Assembly: GCA_027488865.1 (NCBI GenBank)
Contig: JAIYAU010000023.1
Span: 1 to 34,701, forward strand
From: Cytophagaceae bacterium
GTDB lineage: Bacteria; Bacteroidota; Bacteroidia; Cytophagales; UBA9547
DNA length: 34,701 nt
Reading direction: 5' to 3'
The position numbers were made by a program, and so were the translations under genes. Below are positions 25,220-34,463 of this stretch, piece after piece (positions within the stretch are counted from its first letter, which is position 1; the number at the start of each line of letters is the position of its first letter). The notes under the pieces are model-generated. The model saw only the letters and a program-made list of their open reading frames with translations, had not been told where the DNA came from and did no database searches.

Positions 25220-25250
25220 TTGGCTTTTGGTTTTTAATAATATTACTTTG
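25220..25250 (+). promoter_or_regulatory. Predicted promoter of the ECF sigma operon (leaderless?)
   Basis: TTG (25220-25222), 20 bp, then TTACTTTG (25243-25250). The start of transcription expected a few bases downstream would coincide with the GTG start codon at 25255, which would make the message leaderless. Confidence 0.5.
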
Positions 25251-25254
25251 CAAC

Positions 25255-25863
25255 GTGACAATTGTACTTAATTATTCTAGGGCATTTAATATATTATTTT
25301 CTGATATTGTCGGTAATGTTGATCCAATCGGCAATGAAGAGGAAGTGCGATTAGTTACGAATGCACAACAGAATCCAGCATTTTTCAATAAAATTTATGA
25401 TATTTATTTTGAAAGAATTTTTTTATACGTGCATAAACGCGTTCAAAATGAGTTCATAACTGATGATATTACTTCCCAAACATTCTATTTAGCTTTAAAA
25501 AACATTAATAACTTTAAGTTTAATGGTTATCGTTTTTCATCCTGGTTGTTTAAGATTGCTACCAATGAACTTAATTTATATTATCGAAAAAATAAAAACG
25601 CAGAGTTTAACGTTAGCTTAGATCTAATTGGTGTTGAAAGAATAATAGTTGCAACTGAAAACGACAACACTGACGGTCAACTAGATAAATTAGCTAAGAT
25701 TATGGTTGGTTTAGATACATTTGAGATTCAATTACTAGAATGGCGCTTTTTCGAGGATCGCACGTTTAAAGAAATAGGATTCTTTTTACAAATTTCTGAA
25801 GACAGTGCAAAAACCAAAACTTATCGTTTGTTGAAAAAGGTAAAAAATTTGATGTTAAAATAA
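25255..25863 (+). CDS. ECF-type RNA polymerase sigma factor
   Basis: 202 residues from a GTG; no alternative ATG exists in the first 140 codons. Sigma region 2 spans about 40-105 (IYFERIFLYVHKRVQ, DDITSQTFYLALKNI, SSWLFKIATNELNLYYRK), the part that binds core polymerase and the -10/-7 element. Region 4 spans about 145-200 (FEIQLLEWRFFEDRTFKEIG, a helix-turn-helix for the -35/-33 element). Regions 1 and 3 are missing, as in ECF factors. The ~35-residue N-terminal extension is not conserved. No classical FecR-type anti-sigma gene follows; instead a small membrane protein starts 4 bp downstream. The regulon is unknown. Adjacent location to the chitinase may or may not be meaningful. Confidence 0.9.
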   Translation: MTIVLNYSRAFNILFSDIVGNVDPIGNEEEVRLVTNAQQNPAFFNKIYDIYFERIFLYVHKRVQNEFITDDITSQTFYLALKNINNFKFNGYRFSSWLFKIATNELNLYYRKNKNAEFNVSLDLIGVERIIVATENDNTDGQLDKLAKIMVGLDTFEIQLLEWRFFEDRTFKEIGFFLQISEDSAKTKTYRLLKKVKNLMLK

Positions 25864-25867
25864 GTCA

Positions 25868-26086
25868 ATGGCGAAAATACGTGTACATAAAGAACCATTG
25901 CCGCCACCCTCAACCGAGGTTATAAAAAAGTATAAAAACTATGGTAAAATTGAAGGTAGACTTACAAGGTTCACGACTTTAAAGGGAGTTCAACGTTTAT
26001 TTAAAAAAAATAAAATGCTCTTTACCTTGCTTTTTTTGGCTTGGCTTACCTTATTTTTACTACTGTTTTGGGATTCTCTCGATTAA
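25868..26086 (+). CDS. Small C-terminally anchored membrane protein
   Basis: 72 residues, starting with ATG 4 bp after the sigma factor stop and ending 15 bp before the next gene. The first ~48 residues are basic and polar (EPLPPPSTEVIKKYKNYGK). A single hydrophobic helix (about 50-68, LFTLLFLAWLTLFLLLFW) near the C-terminus would anchor it with the N-terminus in the cytoplasm. No known domain is recognised. The tight spacing supports a real coding gene cotranscribed with the sigma factor. A membrane-tethered regulator of that sigma factor is one possible role, from context only. Confidence 0.75.
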   Translation: MAKIRVHKEPLPPPSTEVIKKYKNYGKIEGRLTRFTTLKGVQRLFKKNKMLFTLLFLAWLTLFLLLFWDSLD

Positions 26087-26101
26087 AACATATCAAATAC
26101 T

Positions 26102-26614
26102 ATGGCAATAATTAAAGCAGTAAATGGAAAAAGTCCACAATTTGGCAACAATGTTTTTATTGCAGACAATGCTACTATAGTAGGAGAAGTGACCTGTGGT
26201 GAGGACTGCTCATTCTGGTTTAATGCAGTTATAAGGGGAGATGTTCATTACATTAAAATGGGAAATAAAGTGAATGTGCAAGATAATGCAACTATTCATT
26301 GTACGTATTTAAAACATCCTACTACGATTGGAAACAATGTATCTATCGGGCATAATGCAATAGTACATGGCTGCACCTTAGAGGACAATGTATTGATTGG
26401 CATGGGAGCGATTGTGATGGATAATGTTTATGTGGAAAAAAATTCAATTGTGGCAGCAGGAGCTGTTGTACTTGAAAACACAAGAATTGAAAGTGGATCG
26501 ATTTATGCCGGGGTACCGGCTAAAAAGGTTAAAGAACTTAGCCAAGAACATATAGAGCAACTTATAAACAGGATATCAAATAATTACGTGATGTATGCTA
26601 CTTGGTTTAAATAG
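26102..26614 (+). CDS. Gamma-class carbonic anhydrase family protein
   Basis: 170 residues, almost entirely a left-handed beta-helix of hexapeptide repeats (VFIADNATIVGEV, VSIGHNAIVHGC), ending in a C-terminal helix. The three zinc-binding histidines are present (H66, H84, H89), as are R45, D47 and Q60, which correspond to active-site residues of the archaeal Cam enzyme. It lacks the acidic loop of Cam, as in YrdA/PaaY-type proteins. It may interconvert CO2 and bicarbonate in the cytoplasm as a trimer, though many relatives have low or untested activity. Gene spacing suggests the same transcript as the sigma factor and small membrane protein. Confidence 0.9.
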   Translation: MAIIKAVNGKSPQFGNNVFIADNATIVGEVTCGEDCSFWFNAVIRGDVHYIKMGNKVNVQDNATIHCTYLKHPTTIGNNVSIGHNAIVHGCTLEDNVLIGMGAIVMDNVYVEKNSIVAAGAVVLENTRIESGSIYAGVPAKKVKELSQEHIEQLINRISNNYVMYATWFK

Positions 26615-26765
26615 GTTAGGGGAAACACGGTTTTAAATTTTACTTTGAACCTAGTTCCCCATGAACAACTTTTTACCAAATATTTATATTTATGACATAC
26701 CTGCTAATGTTTTAAATACTTATTATGATTTATAAATAATTACCTTATATTGTAGTTTTTGAGTT

Positions 26766-28715
26766 CTAGTTTTTAATTATTTTTTGAATTCTTGAATCAG
26801 TTTCAGAGGAAATTTTAACCAAATAAGTTCCTTTTTTAAAATTTTCTCCAAATTTTTCACTTAATTTTTCCTGTTCTAGCTCCTTAAAATACACCAACTC
26901 ACCTAGTAAGTTATAGACAGATAGTTGCTCGTTTTTAAAACCAGATGGTTGTACTTCAAACACATCATTACTTGGGTTTGGGAATGCTAATGAATTGGTA
27001 TTTTCTGAAATTATTGCTTTTGTAGAGGAAGTTGTTTTTTGTCCATTTTTCTCATTCTGTACAATTTTATAGTATTTAGTGCCTATGGAAGAGGAAGGAT
27101 CAACAAATGAATAGGTTTGAACTATGTTTTGGACACTTTTTGGATTTATGATACCAATCGTTTTGAATTCAAACCCGTCTTCAGAGCTTTGAACTTCATA
27201 ATTTTCATTGTTATTATCTTCAATTACCGTCCATTCAATGAGTGCATTATCGTGGTTATTCTTAACTGAAAAATCTATCCAAGTCACAGGTGTCACACAA
27301 CTAATATTTACGCTTTTAGTAGCTGACCAATTGTGGCCACAGGTGGCATCTTTAAAGGATAGGGTTACATTGTATGTACCATTGGCAGTATATGTATGCG
27401 TCGGTGCTAAACTCGTTGAGGTTTGTGAATCACCAAAATTCCAAGTAAACGTACCAGAATTTACGCCAACATTTGATAAGAAGTAGTTTTTAAAATCATG
27501 GGCAAAATTAACATCACAAGCGTTTATGGTGTTGTTAATTTTAGGGATTTCAGGGCTAAGCCATGCCAAATTTATTAACCCTCTATAAGTATTACCACCG
27601 CCAGGAAGAGAAATAGTGCTATAAGTGCCAGTACCGCCATTTGGATTGGATATTACACCAATTGTGAAGCCTGGTGGCGAGGCATAAATTTTACCATCAG
27701 GTCCCAATTGCATGCTCCAAGATGATGAACCAGCAACAGTGCCTGTTGCACCTGAGGCAATATTTACATAGCTTATTATATTCCCCTGCCCTGAATAATA
27801 TACTGTACCTCCATCTGGACTAAACTCTAATCCTACACCATAATCTGCGGGCGATATTAATATCCTTCGTAGTTCTGATCCTACAACTCCAGTTTTACGA
27901 TTAAATTGATGAACTACAATAGAGCCTCCTGAGTGATACGCTATCTTATCTTGACATGGGCTTATTTTTAAGTAAGATTGACTGCCAGAAACGTCAGTTA
28001 CGGCGGCGCCTACTGTATAATCTGTTGGTCCTGTTATGCCTAATGCAGTATATCTCCACACTCTGAAGGTATTGGATGTGCTTTTGTCATGTGCAACTAC
28101 AAAATATCCTCCTGATGTATCTGTACCAACGGTGAGCGCTTCGCCTGCAAAACTAGTGGGTGCTATGGTGGTTGGCCCAGCATTATAAGCCACGCTTGTT
28201 CCAGTACCTGTGAATCTATACCTTGAAATCCCTTGATTGGCACAACCACCACCAGTAAGGTCATTTCCTATAATTACATAAAATGCATTACTAGGGCTGG
28301 TAGGGTCAGGAAAAGCCACAGCTCCTCCAGTAGAAGAACCAGCACATTTACCATCTAATGTAAAATTTCTAATGAAATCATTCCAAGTCGTGTTTGTTGG
28401 ATTGTTGTTATAGGCCTGCATTGTATTGGTATATAAGGCTACATTTCCATTACTAAACGAAATACTGGTTGAGTTTTCAACTCCTGTCGAAGTGTTCGTT
28501 CCTTTAAAGCCTGCGGTGGGTGATCCACTATTTGGGAAACTTCCAGTAGGAAAGGTAAGTCTTCCGCCTTGACCAAAATACCAGTCAGGGGTAATCGAAT
28601 AAGGGGAAACTTGAGCATGGCCTGATGTTCCTAATAACACCAACAAATTTATAAAATAATAATATTTAGAAAATGAGCCCCAGCTAAATCTTTCTGCTTC
28701 TAAATTGATGTTCAT
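26766..28715 (-). CDS. T9SS-secreted protein with beta-propeller-like region and PKD domain
   Basis: 649 residues. The signal peptide ends near GHAQ (about residue 35), after a rather long N-terminal stretch. Residues about 40-390 are beta-rich, with repeats containing LKISPCQDKIAYHSGG and GLEFSPDGGTVYYSGQ, which look like propeller blades. A PKD domain follows (about 415-475: FTWNFGDSQTSTS, PTHTYTANGTYNVTLSF). The last ~75 residues (FPNPSNDVFEVQPSG, GTYLVKIS, IQKIIKN) are a type A T9SS sorting domain. It is therefore exported and anchored or released at the cell surface. No catalytic motif is visible; adhesion or polymer binding is plausible. It stands alone on the minus strand between gene-poor flanks. 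Confidence 0.88.
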   Translation of the reverse strand: MNINLEAERFSWGSFSKYYYFINLLVLLGTSGHAQVSPYSITPDWYFGQGGRLTFPTGSFPNSGSPTAGFKGTNTSTGVENSTSISFSNGNVALYTNTMQAYNNNPTNTTWNDFIRNFTLDGKCAGSSTGGAVAFPDPTSPSNAFYVIIGNDLTGGGCANQGISRYRFTGTGTSVAYNAGPTTIAPTSFAGEALTVGTDTSGGYFVVAHDKSTSNTFRVWRYTALGITGPTDYTVGAAVTDVSGSQSYLKISPCQDKIAYHSGGSIVVHQFNRKTGVVGSELRRILISPADYGVGLEFSPDGGTVYYSGQGNIISYVNIASGATGTVAGSSSWSMQLGPDGKIYASPPGFTIGVISNPNGGTGTYSTISLPGGGNTYRGLINLAWLSPEIPKINNTINACDVNFAHDFKNYFLSNVGVNSGTFTWNFGDSQTSTSLAPTHTYTANGTYNVTLSFKDATCGHNWSATKSVNISCVTPVTWIDFSVKNNHDNALIEWTVIEDNNNENYEVQSSEDGFEFKTIGIINPKSVQNIVQTYSFVDPSSSIGTKYYKIVQNEKNGQKTTSSTKAIISENTNSLAFPNPSNDVFEVQPSGFKNEQLSVYNLLGELVYFKELEQEKLSEKFGENFKKGTYLVKISSETDSRIQKIIKN

Positions 28716-29430
28716 ATATAAATGTGTTTAATTGTAATAATGAAATTTCTCTATACAAGTTAAACGAGATTCTATATGTTATGATACACAATTTCTATAA
28801 ATTATCTTTAAATTATTACTCTATACTCCAAATAAATGATATTTTATCCCACTATGATATTAAATAATTGCCATATATTGTAAAAATTATAGTAAAATGT
28901 AAAATTAGGTATCGTTTTAGTATATAGTTGGCCAATATGGTGTATTTTAGACAAATGCTTTCTAAAATAAGGTAATACTCGTGGCTCAAATAGTTTTTAA
29001 GAATTTTTCACGAATCTTTTACAGTTATTTATTCTTATTGAAATTTTTTTTAAATATGCGACCCTAATTGATTTTGGTCATAGAAATTAACTGCGAGAAA
29101 ATCCAATTGGATTTACATCACTGACTTGAACTTATCGCCAAACAAAGATTAAGCTTATATGCGGTAATTGTTGAGTCGCTATGAGGAGGTGCGAGATAGA
29201 GAAACACGTTCCAAACTAGGAGCTGTAATAAATACCATCCACATAAAATGTTATTTTGAAAAAGTGATAATATCTAATAAAAAATCTATCAAACTCAATT
29301 TTGCAAATGCTTGGGTAAAAAATTAAAAACTTGAATTGATCAAAACCCATCGTTACACGTTTATTAAGAGTTGATGTTGTTGTGCTAGTAAGGGAACAAA
29401 GTGAATTTGTCTTTAAATTAGTAGGTTTTT
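28716..29430. other. Gene-poor stretch between divergent genes
   Basis: More than 700 bp in which I find no convincing gene. All frames are broken by frequent stops, and trial translations around 29050-29200 gave nothing recognisable. It must hold the upstream region of the T9SS/PKD protein gene (minus strand). The one clear structure is the perfect 16-bp palindrome AAATCCAATTGGATTT at 29099-29114. The part at about 29150-29220 is less AT-rich than its surroundings and could be a gene remnant or a non-coding RNA, but nothing proves it. Confidence 0.5.
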
Positions 29431-29461
29431 TTGATTATTTATAAAATTAACTTGTACTTTG
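29431..29461 (+). promoter_or_regulatory. Predicted promoter of glyS
   Basis: TTG (29431-29433) preceded by T-rich sequence, 20 bp, then GTACTTTG (29454-29461) followed by C. It lies 27 bp before the glyS ATG. The -7 sequence TACTTTGC is also found before the kinase (7109) and sigma factor (25244) genes. Confidence 0.65.
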
Positions 29462-29488
29462 CAAACTGTACAAGGTGCAAGCAAATAA

Positions 29489-30982
29489 ATGGAGACGAAA
29501 GAAAAAAATCAGGTAGAAAATGCCACACTTAAAAAGGTAATCTCACATGCCAAAGAATATGGTTTTGTGTTTCCTAGCAGTGAAATATATGATGGATTGC
29601 AAGCTGTGTATGACTACGGGCAATATGGGGTGGAGCTTAAGAACAACTTAAAATCGTTATGGTGGAAAACCATGACCCAAGTTTATGGCAACATAACAGG
29701 TATAGATGCTTCCATTTTTATGCACCCACTTACTTGGAAGGCTTCAGGCCATGTGGATGGCTTTAACGACCCCATGATCGACAATAAAGATAGTAAAAAG
29801 AGATACAGAGTAGATCATCTTATTGAGGCGCACATTGAAGCATTGAGGGAACTAACACAATTGGACAAAGCACAACAGGTGGAAGATGCCATGAATGCAG
29901 CCATCCGCAACGATGATTTTGAAGGTTTACGTAATTTGATTATCGCAGAAAACATTAAATGTGCCATTTCCAATACGTGCAACTGGACGGAAGTAAGGCA
30001 ATTTAACTTAATGTTTAGCACCCAAATTGGCTCCATTGCAGAAGAATCAGATAAAATTTATTTAAGACCAGAGACAGCACAAGGTATATTTGTAAACTTT
30101 TTAAATGTGCAAAAAACCGGAAGGATGAAAATTCCTTTTGGAATAGCACAAATAGGAAAAGCATTTAGAAATGAGATTGTTGCAAGACAGTTCATTTTTA
30201 GAATGCGGGAGTTTGAACAAATGGAAATGCAGTTTTTTGTTCGCCCAGGTACAGAATTAACGTGGTATAATCACTGGAAAGAAACAAGGTTGAAATGGCA
30301 CATTGCTTTGGGCATACCTTCTGCGAAACTAAAACATCATGACCACGAAAAATTGGCACATTATGCCAATGCTGCTGTAGATATAGAATATGAATTTCCC
30401 TTTGGCTTTAAAGAAATAGAAGGCATCCATTCCAGAACAGATTTTGACCTTAAAAATCATCAAGAATTGTCAGGCAAAAAAATGCAATATTTTGATGCTG
30501 ATCCAGAAGTTAATAAAAACTACATCCCTTATGTGGTAGAAACATCCGCAGGGGCTGATAGATTATTTTTGGTACACCTTTGTAATGCTTATACCGAAGA
30601 GGTAGTTATAGCAGATGATGGTACTAAAAAAGAAAGAATTTTCATGAAATTTCATCCATCACTTGCACCAATTAAAGCTGCCATTTTTCCTATTACCAAA
30701 AAAGATGGCCTGCCAGAGAAAGCACTTGAAATATTTGAAGACTTAAAACTAGAGTTTAATTGTCTTTACGAAGAAAAAGATTCGATTGGCAGGAGATATA
30801 CACGCCAAGACCTTATTGGTACTCCATTTTGTATAGCAGTGGATTATCAAAGTCTAGAGGATAATACTGTAACCATTAGGCATAGAGATGACGCCACTCA
30901 AGTGCGTGTGCAAATAGCGGATTTAAAGGGCATCATTACTGAGGCAGTGAGTTTTAGAAAAATATTTGAAAAATTGACATAA
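29489..30982 (+). CDS. glyS: Glycyl-tRNA synthetase, class II alpha2 type
   Basis: 497 residues, the usual size for the single-chain dimeric GlyRS of Bacteroidota. It attaches glycine to tRNA-Gly in the cytoplasm. The N-terminal class II core begins with YGFVFPSSEIYDGLQAVYDY. Motif 2 is recognisable around FRNEIVARQFIFRMREFEQM, preceded by the family signature RPETAQGIFVNF. The C-terminal anticodon-binding domain (about 395-497) contains IKAAIFPITKKDGLPE and the DLIGTPFCIAVD segment. It is not the alpha2beta2 type found in many other bacteria. Its own promoter lies 27 bp upstream; a TPR protein gene follows 38 bp after its stop. Confidence 0.97.
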   Translation: METKEKNQVENATLKKVISHAKEYGFVFPSSEIYDGLQAVYDYGQYGVELKNNLKSLWWKTMTQVYGNITGIDASIFMHPLTWKASGHVDGFNDPMIDNKDSKKRYRVDHLIEAHIEALRELTQLDKAQQVEDAMNAAIRNDDFEGLRNLIIAENIKCAISNTCNWTEVRQFNLMFSTQIGSIAEESDKIYLRPETAQGIFVNFLNVQKTGRMKIPFGIAQIGKAFRNEIVARQFIFRMREFEQMEMQFFVRPGTELTWYNHWKETRLKWHIALGIPSAKLKHHDHEKLAHYANAAVDIEYEFPFGFKEIEGIHSRTDFDLKNHQELSGKKMQYFDADPEVNKNYIPYVVETSAGADRLFLVHLCNAYTEEVVIADDGTKKERIFMKFHPSLAPIKAAIFPITKKDGLPEKALEIFEDLKLEFNCLYEEKDSIGRRYTRQDLIGTPFCIAVDYQSLEDNTVTIRHRDDATQVRVQIADLKGIITEAVSFRKIFEKLT

Positions 30983-31003
30983 ATGCCCACTTTAATAACT
31001 TTA
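30974..31003 (+). promoter_or_regulatory. Candidate promoter of the TPR membrane protein gene
   Basis: TTG (30974-30976), 19 bp, then TAACTTTA (30996-31003), one mismatch from TAnnTTTG. It overlaps the end of glyS. If used, transcription would begin just before the ATG codons at 31021 and 31027, which would exclude the GTG at 31006 as the start. Confidence 0.35.
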
Positions 31004-31020
31004 AAGTGAAATGGTTTATC

Positions 31021-33093
31021 ATGCACATGCAAAAAAGGATTCTAGTTTGTTTTATTTTTTGGTGTTCATTAGCTTTTGCTGATGTACGTGAAGACATCAA
31101 CCAAAAAAGACAAGGAATTTGGTTTTTTGATAAAAAGGCATTTGCACTTTCTCAAGAGTTTTTAAAACTAGACAGTACGTATTATGTAGGGTGGTTGTAC
31201 GAGGCAGGTGCCAAATACGACCGCGCACAAGACGAAATAGGCTATTTTAATGCCATCAAGCCATTAGAAAAAGCCCTAAAATATATTGAGAAAGATTTTA
31301 ACAATCTTTTAAAAGTACGAACGGACGATGTTACCCTGTACATACCAGCCTATCAAGCACAGCAAGATTACTGCATGGTGATGTATTTGTTGTATTCGTG
31401 TTACATGAATATCGAAAAACAAGAGATAGCCTTTAACTACCTCAAAAAATTTAAAAAGAAAAACCTGCAAAAAACATTTTTCTTAGAACCCAATAACTCC
31501 ATGTCATGGATTTTGCATCGTTGTCGGGTTTTTACCAATTCTAAATACGACTTTTGCCAAAATACTATTGAAGACAATGAGCTCGCTGCATTGAGGCATA
31601 TCGATACGTCGATGTATCAAGCCAGAAAATATTATAATTGGAACGCAAAAATCTTTCCACCAGACTATATCAACGAAGATTTTTATTACAATTATCATAA
31701 TAAAGCCCTCATATATACCTACTTGGGGGTGTTAGATTCCGCTGAATACTATTATAATTATTTAAAACCAACACGATACTTCTCTAATAACAACTATGCC
31801 TATTTAAAAATGGTCACGGCGGATTTTAGTGAATGTGAACGTTATTTTACTATTGAAAAAAACCAAGATAACCTTGCAGAAAAGCAAACCAAGGAATACA
31901 ATTATATGCTTGGCATACTAAATGTTTATAAGGGAAATTCCAATAAAAATTTACAAGAACTTGATGAATTTACCAAATCCATGGGTAGCACACCTGGATA
32001 TGGATGGAATAATATTGCCTTAGCCCGAGCATCTTATTATTCCGGACTACTCTCAGAAAGCGAAAAATACAGGGAGAAAGCGGAAAAATTTAGAGAATTA
32101 CACATTAATACATCCTGGGGGCCTGAGCAATATGAATATGCTTTAAGTTTGTTTAAATACCTAAATAGCCAAAGACGCGTAGCTAGTTTATTGTTTCAAG
32201 ATAGGTATTGGTATTTAAGTCTCGACACTTGGTTGAAATTACCCAAATATCTAATTCAGAAATATACCGATATGTTTATCCTAACCAATCGATTTGGCAC
32301 CAACCCAGAAAGAGAATTGGCATTTTACAAATTGTTTAATAGTGAAAGTGTGATGTCTTTTGATGAGGTATGGCTCACAATTGAAGGGTTTAACACGAAT
32401 TTTTTTCTTAATAAATACAATCAATATTTGAAGCTTGAAAAAAGAGAGAACGTCAAACGGTATTATAAATATGTTATTGGTCGGTTGTTGTTAAAAAAGG
32501 GTGAGAATGACCTAGCTATTAGGCGCTTAAACGAAGTTATTGCTGACAAACAGCTCGATCCAGCGTTTGAAAAACTTCTAATTGCACGTTGTTATGAAGG
32601 GCTGGCTTTAGCCTATAAAGCTAAAGAAGATTATACTCAAAGTGATAAATTTGTTAATCTGCTCTTTCAAACGTACCCTTCCTTGCTTCCATTTAGTGAA
32701 TTAAAAATGAAAATGCGCTTGGAGACCAATGAAAACAATATTGATTCACCTGAATTAAAAACAATACTAAAAGATCTCAAAAACACGCAAATTGAGTGGA
32801 TAGATGAATCAACTCCTGGCTCATTTCCAAAAGTGGTGGTAGGATTAACTAAGAATGATTCTATTAAAACTGCGCAGTTTGAATATAAAGCGGTGCAAGG
32901 AGAATCTTATAAGGGTTTTGTTCAACTTGAACCTGGTGTGAGTACAGGTAAAAAACTTGCCTATGCCTTATTCAATATTCCTATTACCGAAATAGAAGAA
33001 GTTGAAAAAAATGATTATTGGAAAATTGCCATTGTAGTGGGAGGAATATTTATACTATGGTTAGCATGGTATATCAAAAAGACAGTTTCTTAG
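31021..33093 (+). CDS. TPR-repeat membrane-anchored envelope protein
   Basis: 690 residues from the ATG at 31021; a GTG at 31006 and an ATG at 31027 are in frame. A signal peptide (RILVCFIFWCSLAFA) leads to a long helical region with TPR-like repeats rich in Tyr, Asn and Lys (YYNYLKPTRYFSNNNYAYLK, RRLNEVIADKQLDPAFEKLL). A beta-rich section follows (about 590-650), then one membrane helix near the C-terminus (IAIVVGGIFILWLAWYI). Most of the protein should therefore face the periplasm, with only a few residues (KKTVS) inside. TPR proteins act as protein-binding scaffolds; the partner is unknown. The distance to glyS (38 bp) permits cotranscription, but no functional link is evident. Confidence 0.85.
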   Translation: MHMQKRILVCFIFWCSLAFADVREDINQKRQGIWFFDKKAFALSQEFLKLDSTYYVGWLYEAGAKYDRAQDEIGYFNAIKPLEKALKYIEKDFNNLLKVRTDDVTLYIPAYQAQQDYCMVMYLLYSCYMNIEKQEIAFNYLKKFKKKNLQKTFFLEPNNSMSWILHRCRVFTNSKYDFCQNTIEDNELAALRHIDTSMYQARKYYNWNAKIFPPDYINEDFYYNYHNKALIYTYLGVLDSAEYYYNYLKPTRYFSNNNYAYLKMVTADFSECERYFTIEKNQDNLAEKQTKEYNYMLGILNVYKGNSNKNLQELDEFTKSMGSTPGYGWNNIALARASYYSGLLSESEKYREKAEKFRELHINTSWGPEQYEYALSLFKYLNSQRRVASLLFQDRYWYLSLDTWLKLPKYLIQKYTDMFILTNRFGTNPERELAFYKLFNSESVMSFDEVWLTIEGFNTNFFLNKYNQYLKLEKRENVKRYYKYVIGRLLLKKGENDLAIRRLNEVIADKQLDPAFEKLLIARCYEGLALAYKAKEDYTQSDKFVNLLFQTYPSLLPFSELKMKMRLETNENNIDSPELKTILKDLKNTQIEWIDESTPGSFPKVVVGLTKNDSIKTAQFEYKAVQGESYKGFVQLEPGVSTGKKLAYALFNIPITEIEEVEKNDYWKIAIVVGGIFILWLAWYIKKTVS

Positions 33094-33198
33094 AAGAATT
33101 GTTCACTGTCGAACTGAACATTATTTAATTCTTTGAAACCCTTCAAAGTAAAATGTGAATGTAATTATAAGCAGACTGTTAATCTGGCTTGATAGTTC

Positions 33199-33234
33199 AA
33201 AAAAATAGGTTGCCTTTTATGGGGCAACCTATTT
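33199..33234 (-). terminator. Rho-independent terminator of fbaA
   Basis: A 12-bp perfect stem, AAATAGGTTGCC (33203-33214) with GGCAACCTATTT (33223-33234), and an 8-nt loop. On the minus strand it is followed by a run of T (plus-strand A at 33199-33205). It lies 20 bp after the aldolase stop and could also block read-through from the plus-strand TPR gene ending at 33093. Confidence 0.85.
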
Positions 33235-33254
33235 AGAGGTGTGAATAGCAAATA

Positions 33255-34334
33255 TTATCCGATGGTATTTACGTTATTAAGATCAGTAAATGCTTGTTTT
33301 AAGCGAGCAATAAACTCTTCTTCTCCTTTGCGCAACCATACTCTTGGGTCATAATACTTCTTGTTTGGCTTATCTTCTCCTTCTGGATTACCGATTTGGC
33401 CTTGAAGATACCCTTCGTTTTTCTTGTAAAAATTCTTAATTCCATCCCAATATGCCCATTGCATATCCGTATCGATGTTCATTTTAATAACACCATAAGA
33501 TATGGCTTCAGTAATTTCTTCATGCGTAGAGCCTGAGCCACCGTGAAATACAAAATACAACGGTTTATCTTCTGTGGTTTTATATTTATCTTTAATAAAA
33601 TCCTGAGATTGTTTTAATATTTTTGGTTCTAACTTCACGTTACCTGGTTTATAAACACCATGTACGTTACCAAAAGCAGCTGCAATTGTAAATCTATCGC
33701 TTACTTTTGAAAGCTCTTCATAAGCATATGCTACATCTTCTGGCTTGGTATATAATTCACTTTGGTGTACTCCTGAGTTATCAACACCGTCTTCTTCACC
33801 ACCAGTTACTCCAAGTTCAATTTCCAAATACATACCTAGTTTACTCATTCTTTCTAGGTATCTTTTACATGTTTCTATATTTTCATGGATTGGCTCCTCA
33901 GACAAATCAAGCATGTGTGAGCTATACAATGGTTTGCCATGGGTTTTATAGAATTTTTCACCCGCATCTAACAAGCCATCAATCCATGGTAATAATTTTT
34001 TTGCTGCGTGGTCTGTATGTAAAATAATAGTAGCACCATACAATTCAGCAATTTGGTGCACGTGCATAGCGCCAGAAATACCACCAGCTATAGTTGCTCT
34101 TTGTGCATCGTTGTTCAACGATTTACCAGCATAAAACTGAGCACCACCGTTAGAAAACTGAATAATGGCAGGAGCATTCATTGCTTTTGCGGTTTCTATA
34201 ACAGCATTTACAGTACTAGTGCTAATCACGTTAACTGCAGGAAGTGCGAATTGCTTTTCTTTCGCGTATTTGAAAATATCCTGTACAGCATCTCCTGTTG
34301 CCACACCTGGTTTAAATGCAGTAGTTGTAGTCAT
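33255..34334 (-). CDS. fbaA: Fructose-bisphosphate aldolase, class II
   Basis: 359 residues, the length of E. coli FbaA-type class IIA aldolases. It cleaves fructose 1,6-bisphosphate to dihydroxyacetone phosphate and glyceraldehyde 3-phosphate, in glycolysis and gluconeogenesis, with a catalytic zinc. The HTDHAAKK motif (H106-K113) holds the catalytic Asp (D108) and a zinc-binding His (H109). FGNVHGVYKPGN and FHGGSGSTHEE hold further zinc and phosphate-binding residues, and the MNIDTDMQWAYWDG segment is conserved near the C-terminus. A strong terminator lies just downstream. A poorly matching -7 element (TAACTTTA, plus 34352-34359) lies upstream. It appears monocistronic. Confidence 0.97.
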   Translation of the reverse strand: MTTTTAFKPGVATGDAVQDIFKYAKEKQFALPAVNVISTSTVNAVIETAKAMNAPAIIQFSNGGAQFYAGKSLNNDAQRATIAGGISGAMHVHQIAELYGATIILHTDHAAKKLLPWIDGLLDAGEKFYKTHGKPLYSSHMLDLSEEPIHENIETCKRYLERMSKLGMYLEIELGVTGGEEDGVDNSGVHQSELYTKPEDVAYAYEELSKVSDRFTIAAAFGNVHGVYKPGNVKLEPKILKQSQDFIKDKYKTTEDKPLYFVFHGGSGSTHEEITEAISYGVIKMNIDTDMQWAYWDGIKNFYKKNEGYLQGQIGNPEGEDKPNKKYYDPRVWLRKGEEEFIARLKQAFTDLNNVNTIG

Positions 34335-34463
34335 TATTCGAAATTTTAGTTTAAAGTTAAAAGAGGAAGCAAGTTAATAAAATTATTCATATTTGGCCAA
34401 AAATAGGTATACAAAAGAATACTAATTGGAAATATTTTATATTAATAATCAACTTTTGATGCA

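Noticed and set aside
26612-26660. Possible terminator hairpin after the gamma-carbonic anhydrase gene (GGGGAA / TTCCCC)
   Set aside because: The loop is long, the other paired segments are in the wrong order for nesting, and there is no T-run.
33707-34027. Plus-strand ORF of 106 codons opposite the aldolase gene
   Set aside because: It lies wholly within the antisense strand of a confidently identified conserved gene and has an atypical composition.
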